Part shown: in pieces, positions 44,481 to 55,286 of the stretch | How the letters are laid out: every line of letters begins with the position of its first letter | Numbering within the stretch: position 1 is the first letter of the stretch | Assembly (NCBI GenBank): GCA_025201365.1 | Contig: JAIXMF010000049.1 | Coordinates: 1-55,286 of the forward strand | Direction of reading: 5' to 3' | Source: Syncephalis plumigaleata | Taxonomy: Eukaryota > Zoopagomycota > Zoopagomycetes > Zoopagales > Piptocephalidaceae | Length of the DNA stretch: 55,286 bases | Translations under genes and position numbers: made by a program | The notes under the pieces: model-generated | Databases searched by the model: none | The model's input: only the letters and a program-made list of their open reading frames with translations | Told to the model about the DNA's origin: nothing

Positions 44481-46774
44481 CTGCTCTACTTGCTGATACA
44501 ATACATGTGTATGTGTGTACAAGAAGGAAGTGTAAAGTGAAGTGTTACCCCTGTTACAAAGAGTCACACCACTTTAGAACAATTAGGGCAGCAGCAACAA
44601 TGGAGTAAGCTGGAATGTCCATTGAGCTTCATACCACGACTACAATAACTACAACTACAACGTTAACAATTGCCCTAACATTTACTATGCATCTTACAAT
44701 CGATGGAGACATTATCAGTCGAAGCTAATAATATAGCACTGTACTAAATGTGCTACCATTACTATTTGCATTATCAATAAATATTATCTATCATTTATTC
44801 ACTTTCTATTTACACGCACACACTTGTAATCAAGTCGGCAATATGATGTTGAAGTAGACGTTTCAAGTCCGTATACGGAAGGCCTCACTTCTTTGTACGT
44901 ATATGTTTCTGCTTTGAAAAAGCGCTCATTAACGCTTCCGCTTTCGTAGTGCCATTTCTCTTTTCGTTTACGCTCGCTACTTTTGGATACACTGTCGCTC
45001 TTGGCCGTAGCGTTGATTTGCTTTATGCCTCCTTTCCTGCGCCCATTGCTACTTTTACTTAAAGTCTACGTTTTTTTCCATTCTACTGACCCATTCCATA
45101 CTATCCTATCCCATTCTTGATTCTCGCTTTACGATCTATCTTTCTCCTCACTATCTTTACTAACGAGTCACTTACGATTGATATTAACTTATCCTGCTAC
45201 GATTACAATTACCCCAATTAGTTATAAAGGCGAACGTGTAAGCGTGTAAGTGTGTAGGTGTGTATGTATGTTGTAGGTTTTATGTGTGCGTGTGTGTCAC
45301 CATACTGCTTGTGCTGTCCCCATCTGTGTAGAATCCACATTCTCGCTCTCGTTCTCGCTCTCTCCTGCCTTCTATCTTCCTTTCTAGCACGTCCAATTGA
45401 TCCAAACCGGCTTCTGACCAACTGCAGCAAGCCTCTTTACTTATTATCCGCCCGCCCTTTTATAATACGTTAAACGCCGCCACCACCGCTATAGCCATTA
45501 GTACAACGACCATTATTACAACGCTACTACACCGTTTATTTATTTACCGTTCCGTCATCTGTTTATCCTATTAACGGCAAATAGCTTGATATACCTGTTA
45601 CATTTGGCAGACGCTTGTTTATTTGCACTCGTTTCCCTTCTTTTGCTCTTATCGACTTATACACATAGATTGACCTCACCTTCATTCGTTCTCTTTCTTT
45701 CATATTATAGTCATTCTACAGCGACTGCCTACGACTTCTTCATCTCAATTTCACTGACGTTTATTCACTTTTTATAGCGCGTGTTCTACTTGGAAGCCAA
45801 CTAACCAACCCAACCAACTTACCTTCCTATCTATCAACCTATCCACCTGCCAACTACATTCATCCAATAGATATTGTCTATCCACTTGAAACGTTGATTA
45901 CGCGCATGAAAACAATTTGGTATTGCAGAAAGTAGACGAAGCCACTCTAGGCTGTGCCCTACCACCACCACCACCACCATCAATACTGCTACTAGTACTA
46001 GTACTATCCTCATTTTTGGTAAATATCCTATCTATACCATCCGTCCTATTGTGATTATGATGATTCTGGTGTCTTTGTCGCCTCTTTTTCTCCCTCGCCT
46101 ATGGTCCCTGGTTATTACTAATACCTGCAATGAATGCGGCAGTTATAATGCCTAGCCAAACACATCATAGTAGAACATAGCTAGGATTGACCGCCTTCTT
46201 TCTCTCTTCTAAGCGTGTAACCTCTAGTTATACAGACATTATGGGCACTACACACATATATATATATATATACGTACATATATTGATGGATAATACTTGT
46301 TTGTCGTTGAATGAAACGACACTACCTTTCTCTTTCCATTCATTGCTTAACCACATACCACATCATACTCCTTAGTTTCTCTTATCGCGCGTATATGTGT
46401 GTATACGTGTGTATACGTGTGTTGTGCCCCTTTCCTCTCATATAAGGCTTTTCTTTTCCTAAAGTTCCCCTGGCGCGGCCTTTCTTTTCTTTATTAAGGA
46501 CGATCGATGCATACTATCGTCACTCTATGATGAACGACATTGCTTTTTAACGTGTGACATTTCCTCTCGAATGCCTGGTCATCATCAGCAAATGATGAGC
46601 ACGCGTCACATCATTTGTAAACAAATCTGATCATCCATACGTTTATTATTTACTAATCTTATTATTATTGATATTACTCTAGATTACAAATAGTTTTGGA
46701 GATTTTTCTTGGACACTCGTGATCATTCCATACAGGATCCCATTACCATTTATTTATCATTGTCACTAATAGTG

Positions 46775-46805
<31 letters not shown>

Positions 46806-47150
46806 CACTACCACCTAGACAGATCTTGTTCGATCTAAATTGCGGTTACGAACGCATAGAGAGAGAAAGAGACAAGCCAGTACGCTCCTTGCTTTGTCTA
46901 CCACAGCAACCACAACTACATTGCCGGTGTGCCTCTTTTCTTTTTGTTGCTAGACATTATTATTACTATTATTATTATTATTATTTCGACTTTGCATATT
47001 ATCGTGTCGTGATCACTTCTCCTAGTTTTACTTTTACACTACTACTGCTACTACTACTATTATTATTACTACCACCATTACTACTAGCATCATCACTACA
47101 TCTTGTCAAATCCCTCTTTCCCATTCAATATAGTCGTTATAAATATCGCT
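44481..47150. other. gene-poor, pyrimidine-rich stretch
   Basis: About 2.7 kb without a supported gene. The plus strand is rich in C/T tracts, CTA/CCA/ATT trinucleotide runs (near 46767-46800 and 46970-46984) and a (TA)n run at 46256-46271. It may be a long 5' leader or upstream control region of the gene at 47151. Open frames here are low-complexity shadows. Confidence 0.45.
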
Positions 47151-47816
47151 ATGGAATTCCACACGCTAGCCGATAATCATTCCACCAGTATAGATAGCGT
47201 ATCCTTTCCATTGGCGCACAAAATGCCACCTCGTCTAAACAGTATTGGGTAAGTAGTGATGCTAACAGCAATACTAATAGTAAACGCATTAGCTAACTAT
47301 AATTATTTATGATAGACGTTCCTACAGTGATCCTATGGATATGGTGCAATCACTGAATCATTCCGTAGATCCTACAGTTTGGTCGCCAACCACCGCAACA
47401 CCCCCGTTGACCCCGTGCACCATGAAGGACGACGACGATGAAACTACCGCTCAACATCATCATCAACATCAAATGCTAGATGAATCATCATCGTCCGCTC
47501 CTATTCCTTGTGGCGATCGTAAGCGAAAGCTTTCCATTAGTAGTCATGGTAAGTTAGCCGAATATAATTACAATGATATATATATATATGATAGGAAATA
47601 CTAATGTTTATGTGATTACTAGAACAACCATCTATAGAGGCAAAACATCATATTGTTCATTTTAACGAACAACATTGGTTTAGAGATGCCAATGATTACT
47701 TGATGAAGTCACGACGTCGTAGTGGCATGCCCAATATATTCGATATCCAGCAACCTATTACCCTTGATGCAGATCCAATGGCTAATACTACTAATACAAG
47801 TTCACCACATCATTAG
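47151..47816 (+). CDS. small Ser/Thr/His-rich protein, unrecognised
   Basis: Three exons (47151-47248, 47316-47548, 47623-47816) give 174 aa, all joined at good sites. Features: LNSIGRSYSDPMDM (basic plus SYSDP), several SP/TP sites (VWSPTTATPPLTPCT), an acidic DDDDE patch, a His-rich run (AQHHHQHQ), a basic KRKLSISS motif, and a more ordered part (HIVHFNEQHWFRDANDYLMK, SRRRSGMPNIFDI). The R-x-x-S and SP/TP sites suggest a phosphoregulated protein, perhaps a PKA/14-3-3-type target, but no family is recognised. A TATAAATA lies only 12 nt before the ATG and is unlikely to be its promoter. Confidence 0.6.
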
Positions 47817-48207
47817 TATGTATTAGACGCGAGACAAAGGATTATTATAGTTGTAATAGTTGTAGTAGTCATCGACACCATCGGCAATTTACCGAATTGC
47901 TCAATTACATTAGTATTGGCCCATTTTTCTTACTCTGGTATTATTATATTCCTTAGATTATATACCTTACCGATCTCTAGTTAAACTGCGGCAGTTTTGT
48001 TGGGCCATAGTTTACTTATGATTTTTTCATGCGCTTTTTTACGTTTTACTATTCTTCTCTTTACGATTATGTGATATATAAATATATAACATATTATATA
48101 CATAACATACATATAAGTATTTTACATCCCACTATACAGAAATCAAATAAAATTATGAAATTACTTTTATTTACTCTCTCTCTTATCTTACACAACAAAC
48201 AACGTCA
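47817..48207. other. convergent intergenic region
   Basis: AT-rich 3' flanks of the small gene on the left and of TTI1 on the right. AATAAA (near 48147) fits a poly(A) signal of the left gene. No gene seen. Confidence 0.4.
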
Positions 48208-51200
48208 CTATGCCAATTGATGTTTTAGTCGAGACATGGCTTCTATGGTGGCAGTAGGTATAGATGATGTATCATGCATAATTAAATACGCAGGCACTCT
48301 TACTGTTGACACGCTTTCCCTCCAATGCAAGGGGTTATCCTTACTTGACGATGGAGGAAGTGCAGTGTAAAGTAGTAGCCACACTAGATCGGAATGATAG
48401 CTGATGATATGACTGTACAATTGTTCCACCATACTACCGATGGTATATCCACTTGAGGTAGACATTGATGACTCGCTTGTAACAAACCATGGCAGGGTCA
48501 CTTGTAATAGTTGCCATGTTGTATTGGCATCGAGTAGCGGTACTGCCACTTGACAAGTATCAATGGCAATGGTCACTAGTGTACAATCGTGCCTTGATGG
48601 CGCTGATTTATAGGTGAGCCATTGCTTAAGAATGGGCCATGCATCTTTACAGAAGGGCGATGCAATGAACGAGTCGCACGTTCGACAAATGGCCATGATG
48701 GCACGAGCAGTGGCCACTTTAACCGTTAATGCCTCCGCCAATTGCTGGGTAGCGTTTAGATTTGCGACTAATTGTGGCCATACCTGAGCCACTAATGGAT
48801 CTATACGACGACGATCATCGCGTAGTACGAGTGTACAAGCGGCAATCGCATCTAGTACATCAATACGATGTGTAGTGTCAGCTAGTGTAGTATGATTTTG
48901 TAGACTGATTAGAATACGTTCAGCGTAATTCATTTTTAAATCTAGCATAGCATCATTGACTTGTTTTTCTGCTGTTGCTACTGTTGTCGTTGTTGGTTCA
49001 ATTGGTTCAATTGGTTGATCATCAAGTGACATGCTAGTTTGAGACGAGTTCAATTGAGTGATAAATAATTGAACAGCAGTTGAAGGTCGAGCCGTATCGT
49101 TTAATCGATCTTTGTCTTGTTCAAGTGTACGATGCTGTTCGTTCGTCAATGATGATGCGGCGGTAGTTGTAGGGGCCATTGCACATGACAGCGTGGATAA
49201 TGTATGCACTAGCTGGCCACTTAGCCATTCATCTTCAATGTAGTGCTCCTCCAGTCCACCTATAATATCCTCTACTACATCTTCAATATAGGGAAGAATA
49301 GCCAGACCTGTTACCTTAATGACGGCAGAAAGCATGGCCGGTGTATGAGAGGTATTCGACAAATGTCTTAGGCGTAATGACACGGCATTCATCATATAGT
49401 CGATATTATCGAGTAGTAAATCACGTAATGAAGGATATCCCATAGTGCTGGCTATTGCGTGTAATGCATTGGATGCCGCTATCTGTATACTGGCAGCACG
49501 ACTAGCCAATTGTTCACATAATGGATACAGTAAATCAATAAGTAATGGTTGTAGCTCGGTCGATGGGATAATCTTTGTACAAGTGGTTATTAGCTGTAAA
49601 CAAGCAATACTGCATAGTGCTGATTGTGTCTTGGTATCATGCTGATTAGAATGGATAGACAGACGTGTTTCTGTGATATCTTGTAGAACAGCAATAGCCA
49701 GCGATGATACTAGATGATTGGGCTCAATAGTATCCAATTGTATATAGTTGTCTAAGGTTAAATTATCAGACATTGGAATGGTGGCTGCTCCCTCTAATAG
49801 CCATCCGATGACAAGTATACACTGTGCGTGGTATGTCTCCAACTCGGTTGTCTGAAGTAATTGCATGAAATGATCGAGTAATAGTTCGATATCACCTGCA
49901 GCACCTAATCGTTTGAATAATCGAATTAACGCGGTATCAGTCTTGGTGGTCTCCCTTACAAGACTACTAGTAAGTGTATCGTCCATTCTCTGACTAGTAA
50001 TCACTTCAATGCCAGCATGTTGTTGACTTGTATCTATTATTGATCCAGTTTCATGTTGTAGTGCTCGTAATAATCCAAGAGAAATTGATGGCATCTCCAA
50101 TGAAATAATAGTAGGTGCCTCCGTGTCTAATAATGACAAGTAGCCATTCAACAGTTGTAATGATTGCTCAGTTCGCTTCGTCTGTCCTTCTCGTAGCAGT
50201 AATAGATCAGGCAATTGCACAAGACCATCGCGTAGTCGTTCAGATAAAGCATTAGGCAGTTGTCTACTCACTACGGGATGTTGCTTCAGTTGATTGATCG
50301 TTTGTCGCCATATTTCACGTAGCTCTTCAGATTCATCATCTACATATACAAGTATCGTATCAAGGAGTAGAGGCAGTAGTGTGTCAAGTGTACTAGTGCA
50401 ATGCTGAATGATTTGTGTCGCTAAATGTAAACAAGCCAGTCGAATAGACACTTCATCATGTAACTTCATCGTTAGAATAGCATCGAGTGCCTTGTATAAT
50501 TTAGGCTTAGTAGTATTGATCCATGCTGTATTCCGTATCACAAGTGGAAATGATCCTTGTTGCGTTTTAATCATCTTTTCCGTAGTTTTCCCATTTACAT
50601 CATCTGATTTACTATTCGACGACCATCGTGACGTATCCTTGAACTGTGTGATATCTGTGGCCATTAACATCGATGCAGGCATCCAATCATGCTGGCGTAT
50701 ATCGGCGAATACTGCAATCACAAGTTGTTCTGTTAACTCGAGCATCGCTTTTAATATGCCACGATGTTCCTTATGCTGATGACGTTGCACGTAAACCGCT
50801 AGTTTCCCTAATACTTTTGGTGCTACACCCGCTAATAATTGAGCATCATCTACGAGATTCACGAGTAATGCGTGTAAACAACGTGTAGCAGCCAGTCTAA
50901 TCGATTGACTAATGGACGAGGTCATCCATTCACCGGTAATTAGCGTGAGCATGCCGAGTAAAGCGTAGAATCGAGTGGGATCGCGTGCTATTTGTTGTGC
51001 ATCCACTAACCAATGATATGATGTATGGGGACTACTAACAGTATTACTAGTAGGCAAGCATGCTTCTAAACTATCCAGATAAGCCAATATGACTTCTTCA
51101 TGACTAGCCGATATTGTGGCATCAGGCAGGCCTTGTATACGCTGTCCATAACTGACCAATGTAATAATGATACGATACCAATGTTCTGCATGGAATGTTG

Positions 51201-51661
51201 TCATTATACATACGTGCTCCTCATTATCACTAGATGCTAGTTGTTTACGCCATAGCATGGCTAGACATCTAAATGTAATCGCTATACAATCAAGACTATT
51301 GATCGATTCGAATCCTAATGCCAATGTCATATTTAACGGTAAGTAGGCCATGTTAAAGAACGCGTCATTCAATATAATCGATGATTCTGATATTGCTACT
51401 GATTGCATCGATAACCGCCCTTCTTGTATATAAGTAAATACATGTTCTATAGCCGAATAATAGTCACCGAGTGCTTGTTTTAATAAAAGCGACCATTGCT
51501 CATTTGTCATGGAATTGACACCATGTTGATGAATAACATTCAATAACGCTTCATGTTCAGTTAAGATCTAGATAAATATGAGTGATATGTAAGTTAAACA
51601 CAAGTCAACGTCTTACTATATGCTTGATTTCTTGTGGAATCCTATTATTCAAATAAGCCAT
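48208..51661 (-). CDS. TTI1: TTI1, TELO2-interacting protein 1 (HEAT-repeat)
   Basis: Two exons (51661-51617, 51567-48208) give 1134 aa; a 15-residue first exon (MAYLNNRIPQEIKHI) joins at gtaaga/atctag. It is all-helical with repeated HEAT-like units. Conserved TTI1 wording includes SLQLLNGYLSLL, LLLDNIDYMMNAVSLRLRHL, LSAVIKVTGLAILPYIEDVV, RIDVLDAIAACTLVL, VWPQLVANLN, and FCKDAWPILKQWL. With TEL2 and TTI2 it forms the TTT complex, an HSP90 co-chaperone that matures PIK kinases (TOR, ATM, ATR, DNA-PKcs). It is divergent from DIS3 across 200 bp. Confidence 0.85.
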
Positions 51662-51861
51662 ATTGAAGTTGACGTGCTTATTCAATCAACATGATAAACA
51701 GACTAGAAAGAAGAGCGTAACGTGATATTTATACGGTTAACGTCACAAACCTGATCATTTTTCTTTTTTTCTTATTATTAGCAGATCTTTTCCTTCGTTT
51801 TTCACTTACTCTTTGACGATTAGTACTATTCCGTTATTGAAAGTGAAACACTAGTTACAGT
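51662..51861. promoter_or_regulatory. compact divergent promoter, TTI1 / DIS3
   Basis: 200 bp between two divergent start codons with T-rich tracts (TTTTTCTTTTTTTCTT near 51757-51772). No TATA box that I can assign with confidence. Confidence 0.45.
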
Positions 51862-54800
51862 ATGTTACGATCCAAGGCACACGTTCATCGTAACAAGAAG
51901 GGCAATGTCGTCAAAGTAGTCAAGGAACACTATCTACGTGACGATATTTGGTGTTCCTCGAAGGTATGCAAGGTATGCATATATACTACAGCAACTAGTG
52001 GTGCTAGCAGTAGTAGCAATACTACATCACCAGGCCCTATTCTATCAGCAGTACCCGATACAACACAGCGATACCCGATGCCGCACTATTGTCTACCGGA
52101 TACGAATGTCTTTATTAATCAGGTAGAGCATTTATAGTTACTAGTATTCCATCAAGCATAGCATTAATATATACATAATGACATGTAGATTGACTTTATT
52201 GAACATCCAGCACTACGTAATGTTATTGTTCTACAAACTGTTCTCGAAGAAGTTAGGAATCTAAGTCAGCCGGTGTATAATCGATTACGTGCAGTAATCT
52301 CTGATCCAAGTCGACAATTCTACGTGTTCTCCAATGAACATCATCGGTAATGTGGTTGTGCAACAGCTTATACATAGTTTACTCATTTCTATTCTTTATT
52401 AATAATAGTTCAACCTTTGTGGAGAGTTAAAGGATGAATCACCTAATGATAGAAATGATCGCGGTAATTATTAATCATGTCCAGTATATCATATACTAAT
52501 AGTAATATTGACAATGATGACAATAGCTATTCGAGTAGCTACTCGTTGGTATGAACAACATCTAAGTGAAGCAGTCAATGGCAGTAGTACACACCTATTC
52601 GAGTAGTACTCATTACCAATGATGTGGATAATCGTATAAAGCATTACAAGATTCGTTATTAGCATGCTCAGGTAAGATTGAGATATAGTAGATAGCAATA
52701 CTACTAATAACATTATATCTAGTTAGTGATATGTAACGGTATGACTAATGATGCTCAGATCATTGATATGGTGGCACAAGCCGATACAAATAATGAAGGC
52801 AATGATAATGTTGAGAAACCATTTGAATACGAAGAGGTAATGATTTGATATACAATATCATGTATATCATCAACTGGACTAATTGAACTTGACTAGTATC
52901 TATCCAATCTACAATTACAGCAGGTGTTAAACAAGGACAATTACATCAGGGTACATTGTCGATTAGTACTCATAATTACCTTGAGGTATTTAGCATAGTT
53001 ATGTAATTATAACAGCACTAATGCAATTATGATAGGGATCTATCATGTCAACTGTGAGGAAAGGAACAAACTATACTGATACTAGGCAGAACTCACATTA
53101 ATCGAGCAGTTCATGGTGATGTGGTAGTTGTACGCTTATTGCCCACGAATGCATGGCGTCACTCACCATCAGCAGTAGTTACTGAAGAAGGTTAGTAAAG
53201 AAGAGAAGACAAGAAACTAGCTAACAGCTGTGACATTCTAGATGAGGAAAAGGAACAACCGAGAATGACGATGATATGATGATCAGTGACGACAATACTG
53301 AATTACAACCATGCGGTGTAGTAGTAGGCATCGTTAAACGTAACTGGAGACCGTATCCTTTATTTGAATGCATACCTTGTATGATTGATGAAATAGTATA
53401 TGCTTGACTATTGTTATTATTGTTATTAGTTACTGTGGATTTATTGATGTACGCACTGTGAACATGAATGCCACTAATAGTTGGCAGAATGTATTATTTA
53501 TGGCAATGGATCGACGTATTCCCAAGATACGTATGCGTACTAGACAAGCAGGTACCTTGGGACAGCGACTTATCGTATGCATTGATAGTTGGGCACGTGA
53601 TTCAAAGTATCCATCTGGGCATTTTGTACGAGCATTAGGACGAGCTGGTGATAAACAAACGGAAACTGAAGTGCTTCTACTCGAGCATGATGTGCCATAT
53701 CAGCCGTTCTCTGCTCAGGTACTCGCTGATCTACCGACTGAAGGTGCCGATTGGCGAGTAACCGATGACCGACTAGCTAATCGTACTGATCTACGTCACT
53801 TGAATATATGCAGTATTGATCCACCTGGTTGTACGGATATTGATGATGCATTGCATCTCACTCCCTTACCTAATGGCAACTACAAGTGGGCGTGCGTAAG
53901 TGATTAACTACTTAATGTATAATACTAGATGTATAATGAATGAATGCTTAAATAGATATTGCGGATGTGACAAGCTTCGTTGGAGCAGGTACAGCCATGG
54001 ATACTGAGGCAGCCGCACGTGGTACTACCGTATACTTGGTGGATAAGCGTATTGATATGTTGCCGGCATTACTCGGTACAAGTAAGTACTACTGGAATGA
54101 GCAAGTATATAGATGCAAGCATTATTGACAATGTGGTAGATCTTTGTTCACTTCACTGTAATGTTGATCGATTTGCCTTCTCGTGTATTTGGGAGATATC
54201 GCCTGAAGCGGAAATAGTAAATGTTGATTTCACAAAGAGTGTAATACAATCCAAGGCATCATTCACTTATGACAAGCACAACAACGTATTGATAATGCGT
54301 AAGTAGTAAATATATAGAGAGTTCTTGACTATAACTAATCTATTTCATTTATATTGATATACAGAGAGATGCAGGATGATCTAACACAAAGTATACGATT
54401 ACTCAATGAACTGGCCAAGAAATTACGTGCTAAACGTATAGAGCGAGGTGCCCTAACACTTGCTAGTCCTGAAGTACGTTTCCAATTGGAGAATGACTCG
54501 CAAGATCCAGTGGATGTCGGTATCCTTTAGTGTGCTACTACTACATTAATATTGTACTAGTTGTCGTTAGTATCATTAACTATTCATTTAATGTATTCTA
54601 GAGATGAAGGAATAAAGGAAACCAATGCATTGGTAGAAGAATTCATGTTATTGGCTAATATATCTGTTGCTCAAAAGATATACAGTCATTATCCTGATTG
54701 CTCAATGTTACGGTAAGTGCACTGTGTTAATTACAAGCTAATCGAGTTGAGATACTTTACAAATACTAATAGCTGACCATTATCTATGAATTATTAGACG

Positions 54801-55286
54801 TCATCCCACACCGCCAACATCGAACTTTGATAAACTATTCAAGGCTGTGGCACCATTTGGCATTTCCCGATTGTACCAATTCGAAAACACTCGCTGATTC
54901 ACTCGATTTAGCCATTGTAAGTAACTATTACATTGATTGCTATACTGAATTATCTTTCTATTGAACTAATTGTATGACGATAGTTACCGTCAGATCCATA
55001 CTTTAATAAGCTCATTCGTATTATGACAACGAGGTGTATGATGCAAGCTGTCTACTTTTGTTCGGGAACTCTAGCTGAATCAGATTTCCGTCATTATGGT
55101 CTTGCCACCGATATCTACACGCATTTCACGTCACCCATTCGTCGTTATGCAGGTAATAATACCGAATAGGATAATGATAGTACAAGCTGATTAACTATAT
55201 ACATATGTAGATGTCATTGTGCATCGTTTATTAGGTGCCTGCATTGGTGTCGAGGGCTATTCGTCGAGATTTATGGAAAAGAAGAA
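51862..55286 (+). CDS. DIS3: DIS3/RRP44 exosome ribonuclease, partial at the right edge
   Basis: The N-terminal CR3-like motif ([20 protein letters not shown]) leads into a PIN domain ([43 protein letters not shown]). Cold-shock domains follow, then the RNB exonuclease domain: [17 protein letters not shown] (catalytic Asp cluster), [33 protein letters not shown], and [21 protein letters not shown]3 is the processive 3'-5' exoribonuclease and endonuclease of the RNA exosome. Exons 1 and 2 (51862-52122, 52189-52346) are clean. From about 52430 onward the frame is lost about ten times (near 52430, 52600, 52640, 52735, 53075, 53260, 53882, 54272, 54615, 54885), each fitting one missing base, although the protein sense stays well conserved. 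The gene runs off the window before the S1 domain. Poor consensus near a contig end is likelier than decay. Confidence 0.9.

Noticed and set aside
44256-44496. Alternative open frames over the RS-rich exon
   Set aside because: The RRM exons fix the frame; the others are shadows of the RS repeats.
44585-44700. Short inverted repeat (TTAGGGCA / TGCCCTAA) suggesting a structured RNA
   Set aside because: Only 8-bp arms over 100 nt, no polymerase III boxes or conserved RNA motif.
46709-47176. 155-codon open frame overlapping the start of the 47151 gene
   Set aside because: Translation of CTA/CCA/ATT trinucleotide runs, overlapping a better supported exon in another frame.

Overview
The window is nuclear DNA of a eukaryote, most likely an early-diverging filamentous fungus (Zoopagomycota or Mucoromycota grade; I cannot place it more precisely). 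It carries a CAF120/Skg3-type PH protein and a Ypr097w-type PX protein, which are fungal families, alongside genes lost from budding yeast (complex I NDUFA11-like, tRNA-guanine transglycosylase, a Tra2-like SR factor). Genes are close together and most have several introns of 50-110 nt with gtaagt-type 5' sites, ctaat/ctaac branch sites and occasional GC-AG introns. The exon limits below were worked out by hand from splice signals, reading phase and family knowledge, and most multi-exon genes close in frame.

Layout. 1-4.1 kb: a secreted mini-protein gene that runs into an array of about 15 tandem introns separated by 3-12 nt microexons, then a GPI-anchored Ser/Thr-rich wall protein. 5.6-16.5 kb: housekeeping block with PA2G4/EBP1, ITPA, Tma46/ZC3H15, the 37-residue OST4, DRG1 (the GTPase partner of Tma46), a MITE-like element, and a large PX-domain protein. 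18.2-22.8 kb: CAF120-like protein. 23-25.4 kb: two tandem hairpins, tRNA-Val(UAC), a 5'-truncated LINE with a clear target-site duplication, and tRNA-Leu(CAA). 25.7-38.5 kb: a degenerate ART-like protein, mitochondrial acetylornithine aminotransferase, ALG11, a seven-TM receptor-like protein, an amidase, a tail-anchored UBE2J-type E2, and queuine tRNA-ribosyltransferase. 38.5-42.7 kb: a small ADP-ribose cluster with a PARP-like transferase whose H-Y-E triad is intact, a divergent neighbour joining a TIR-like segment to a NADAR domain, the NDUFA11-like gene, and a second Cys-rich ART-like gene. 43.3-55.3 kb: Tra2-like factor, a pyrimidine-rich gene-poor stretch, a small unrecognised phosphoprotein-like gene, TTI1, and a partial DIS3/RRP44 running off the end.

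Most striking: (1) the microexon array, which in one reading frame encodes a Kex2-type secreted peptide almost codon by codon; (2) the ART / TIR-like-NADAR pair sharing a 174-bp divergent promoter, which could be a nucleotide-ADP-ribosylation write/erase or conflict module; (3) the MITE-like repeat and the freshly inserted LINE. The DIS3 gene at the right end has about ten one-base frame breaks, best read as poor consensus at a contig end.
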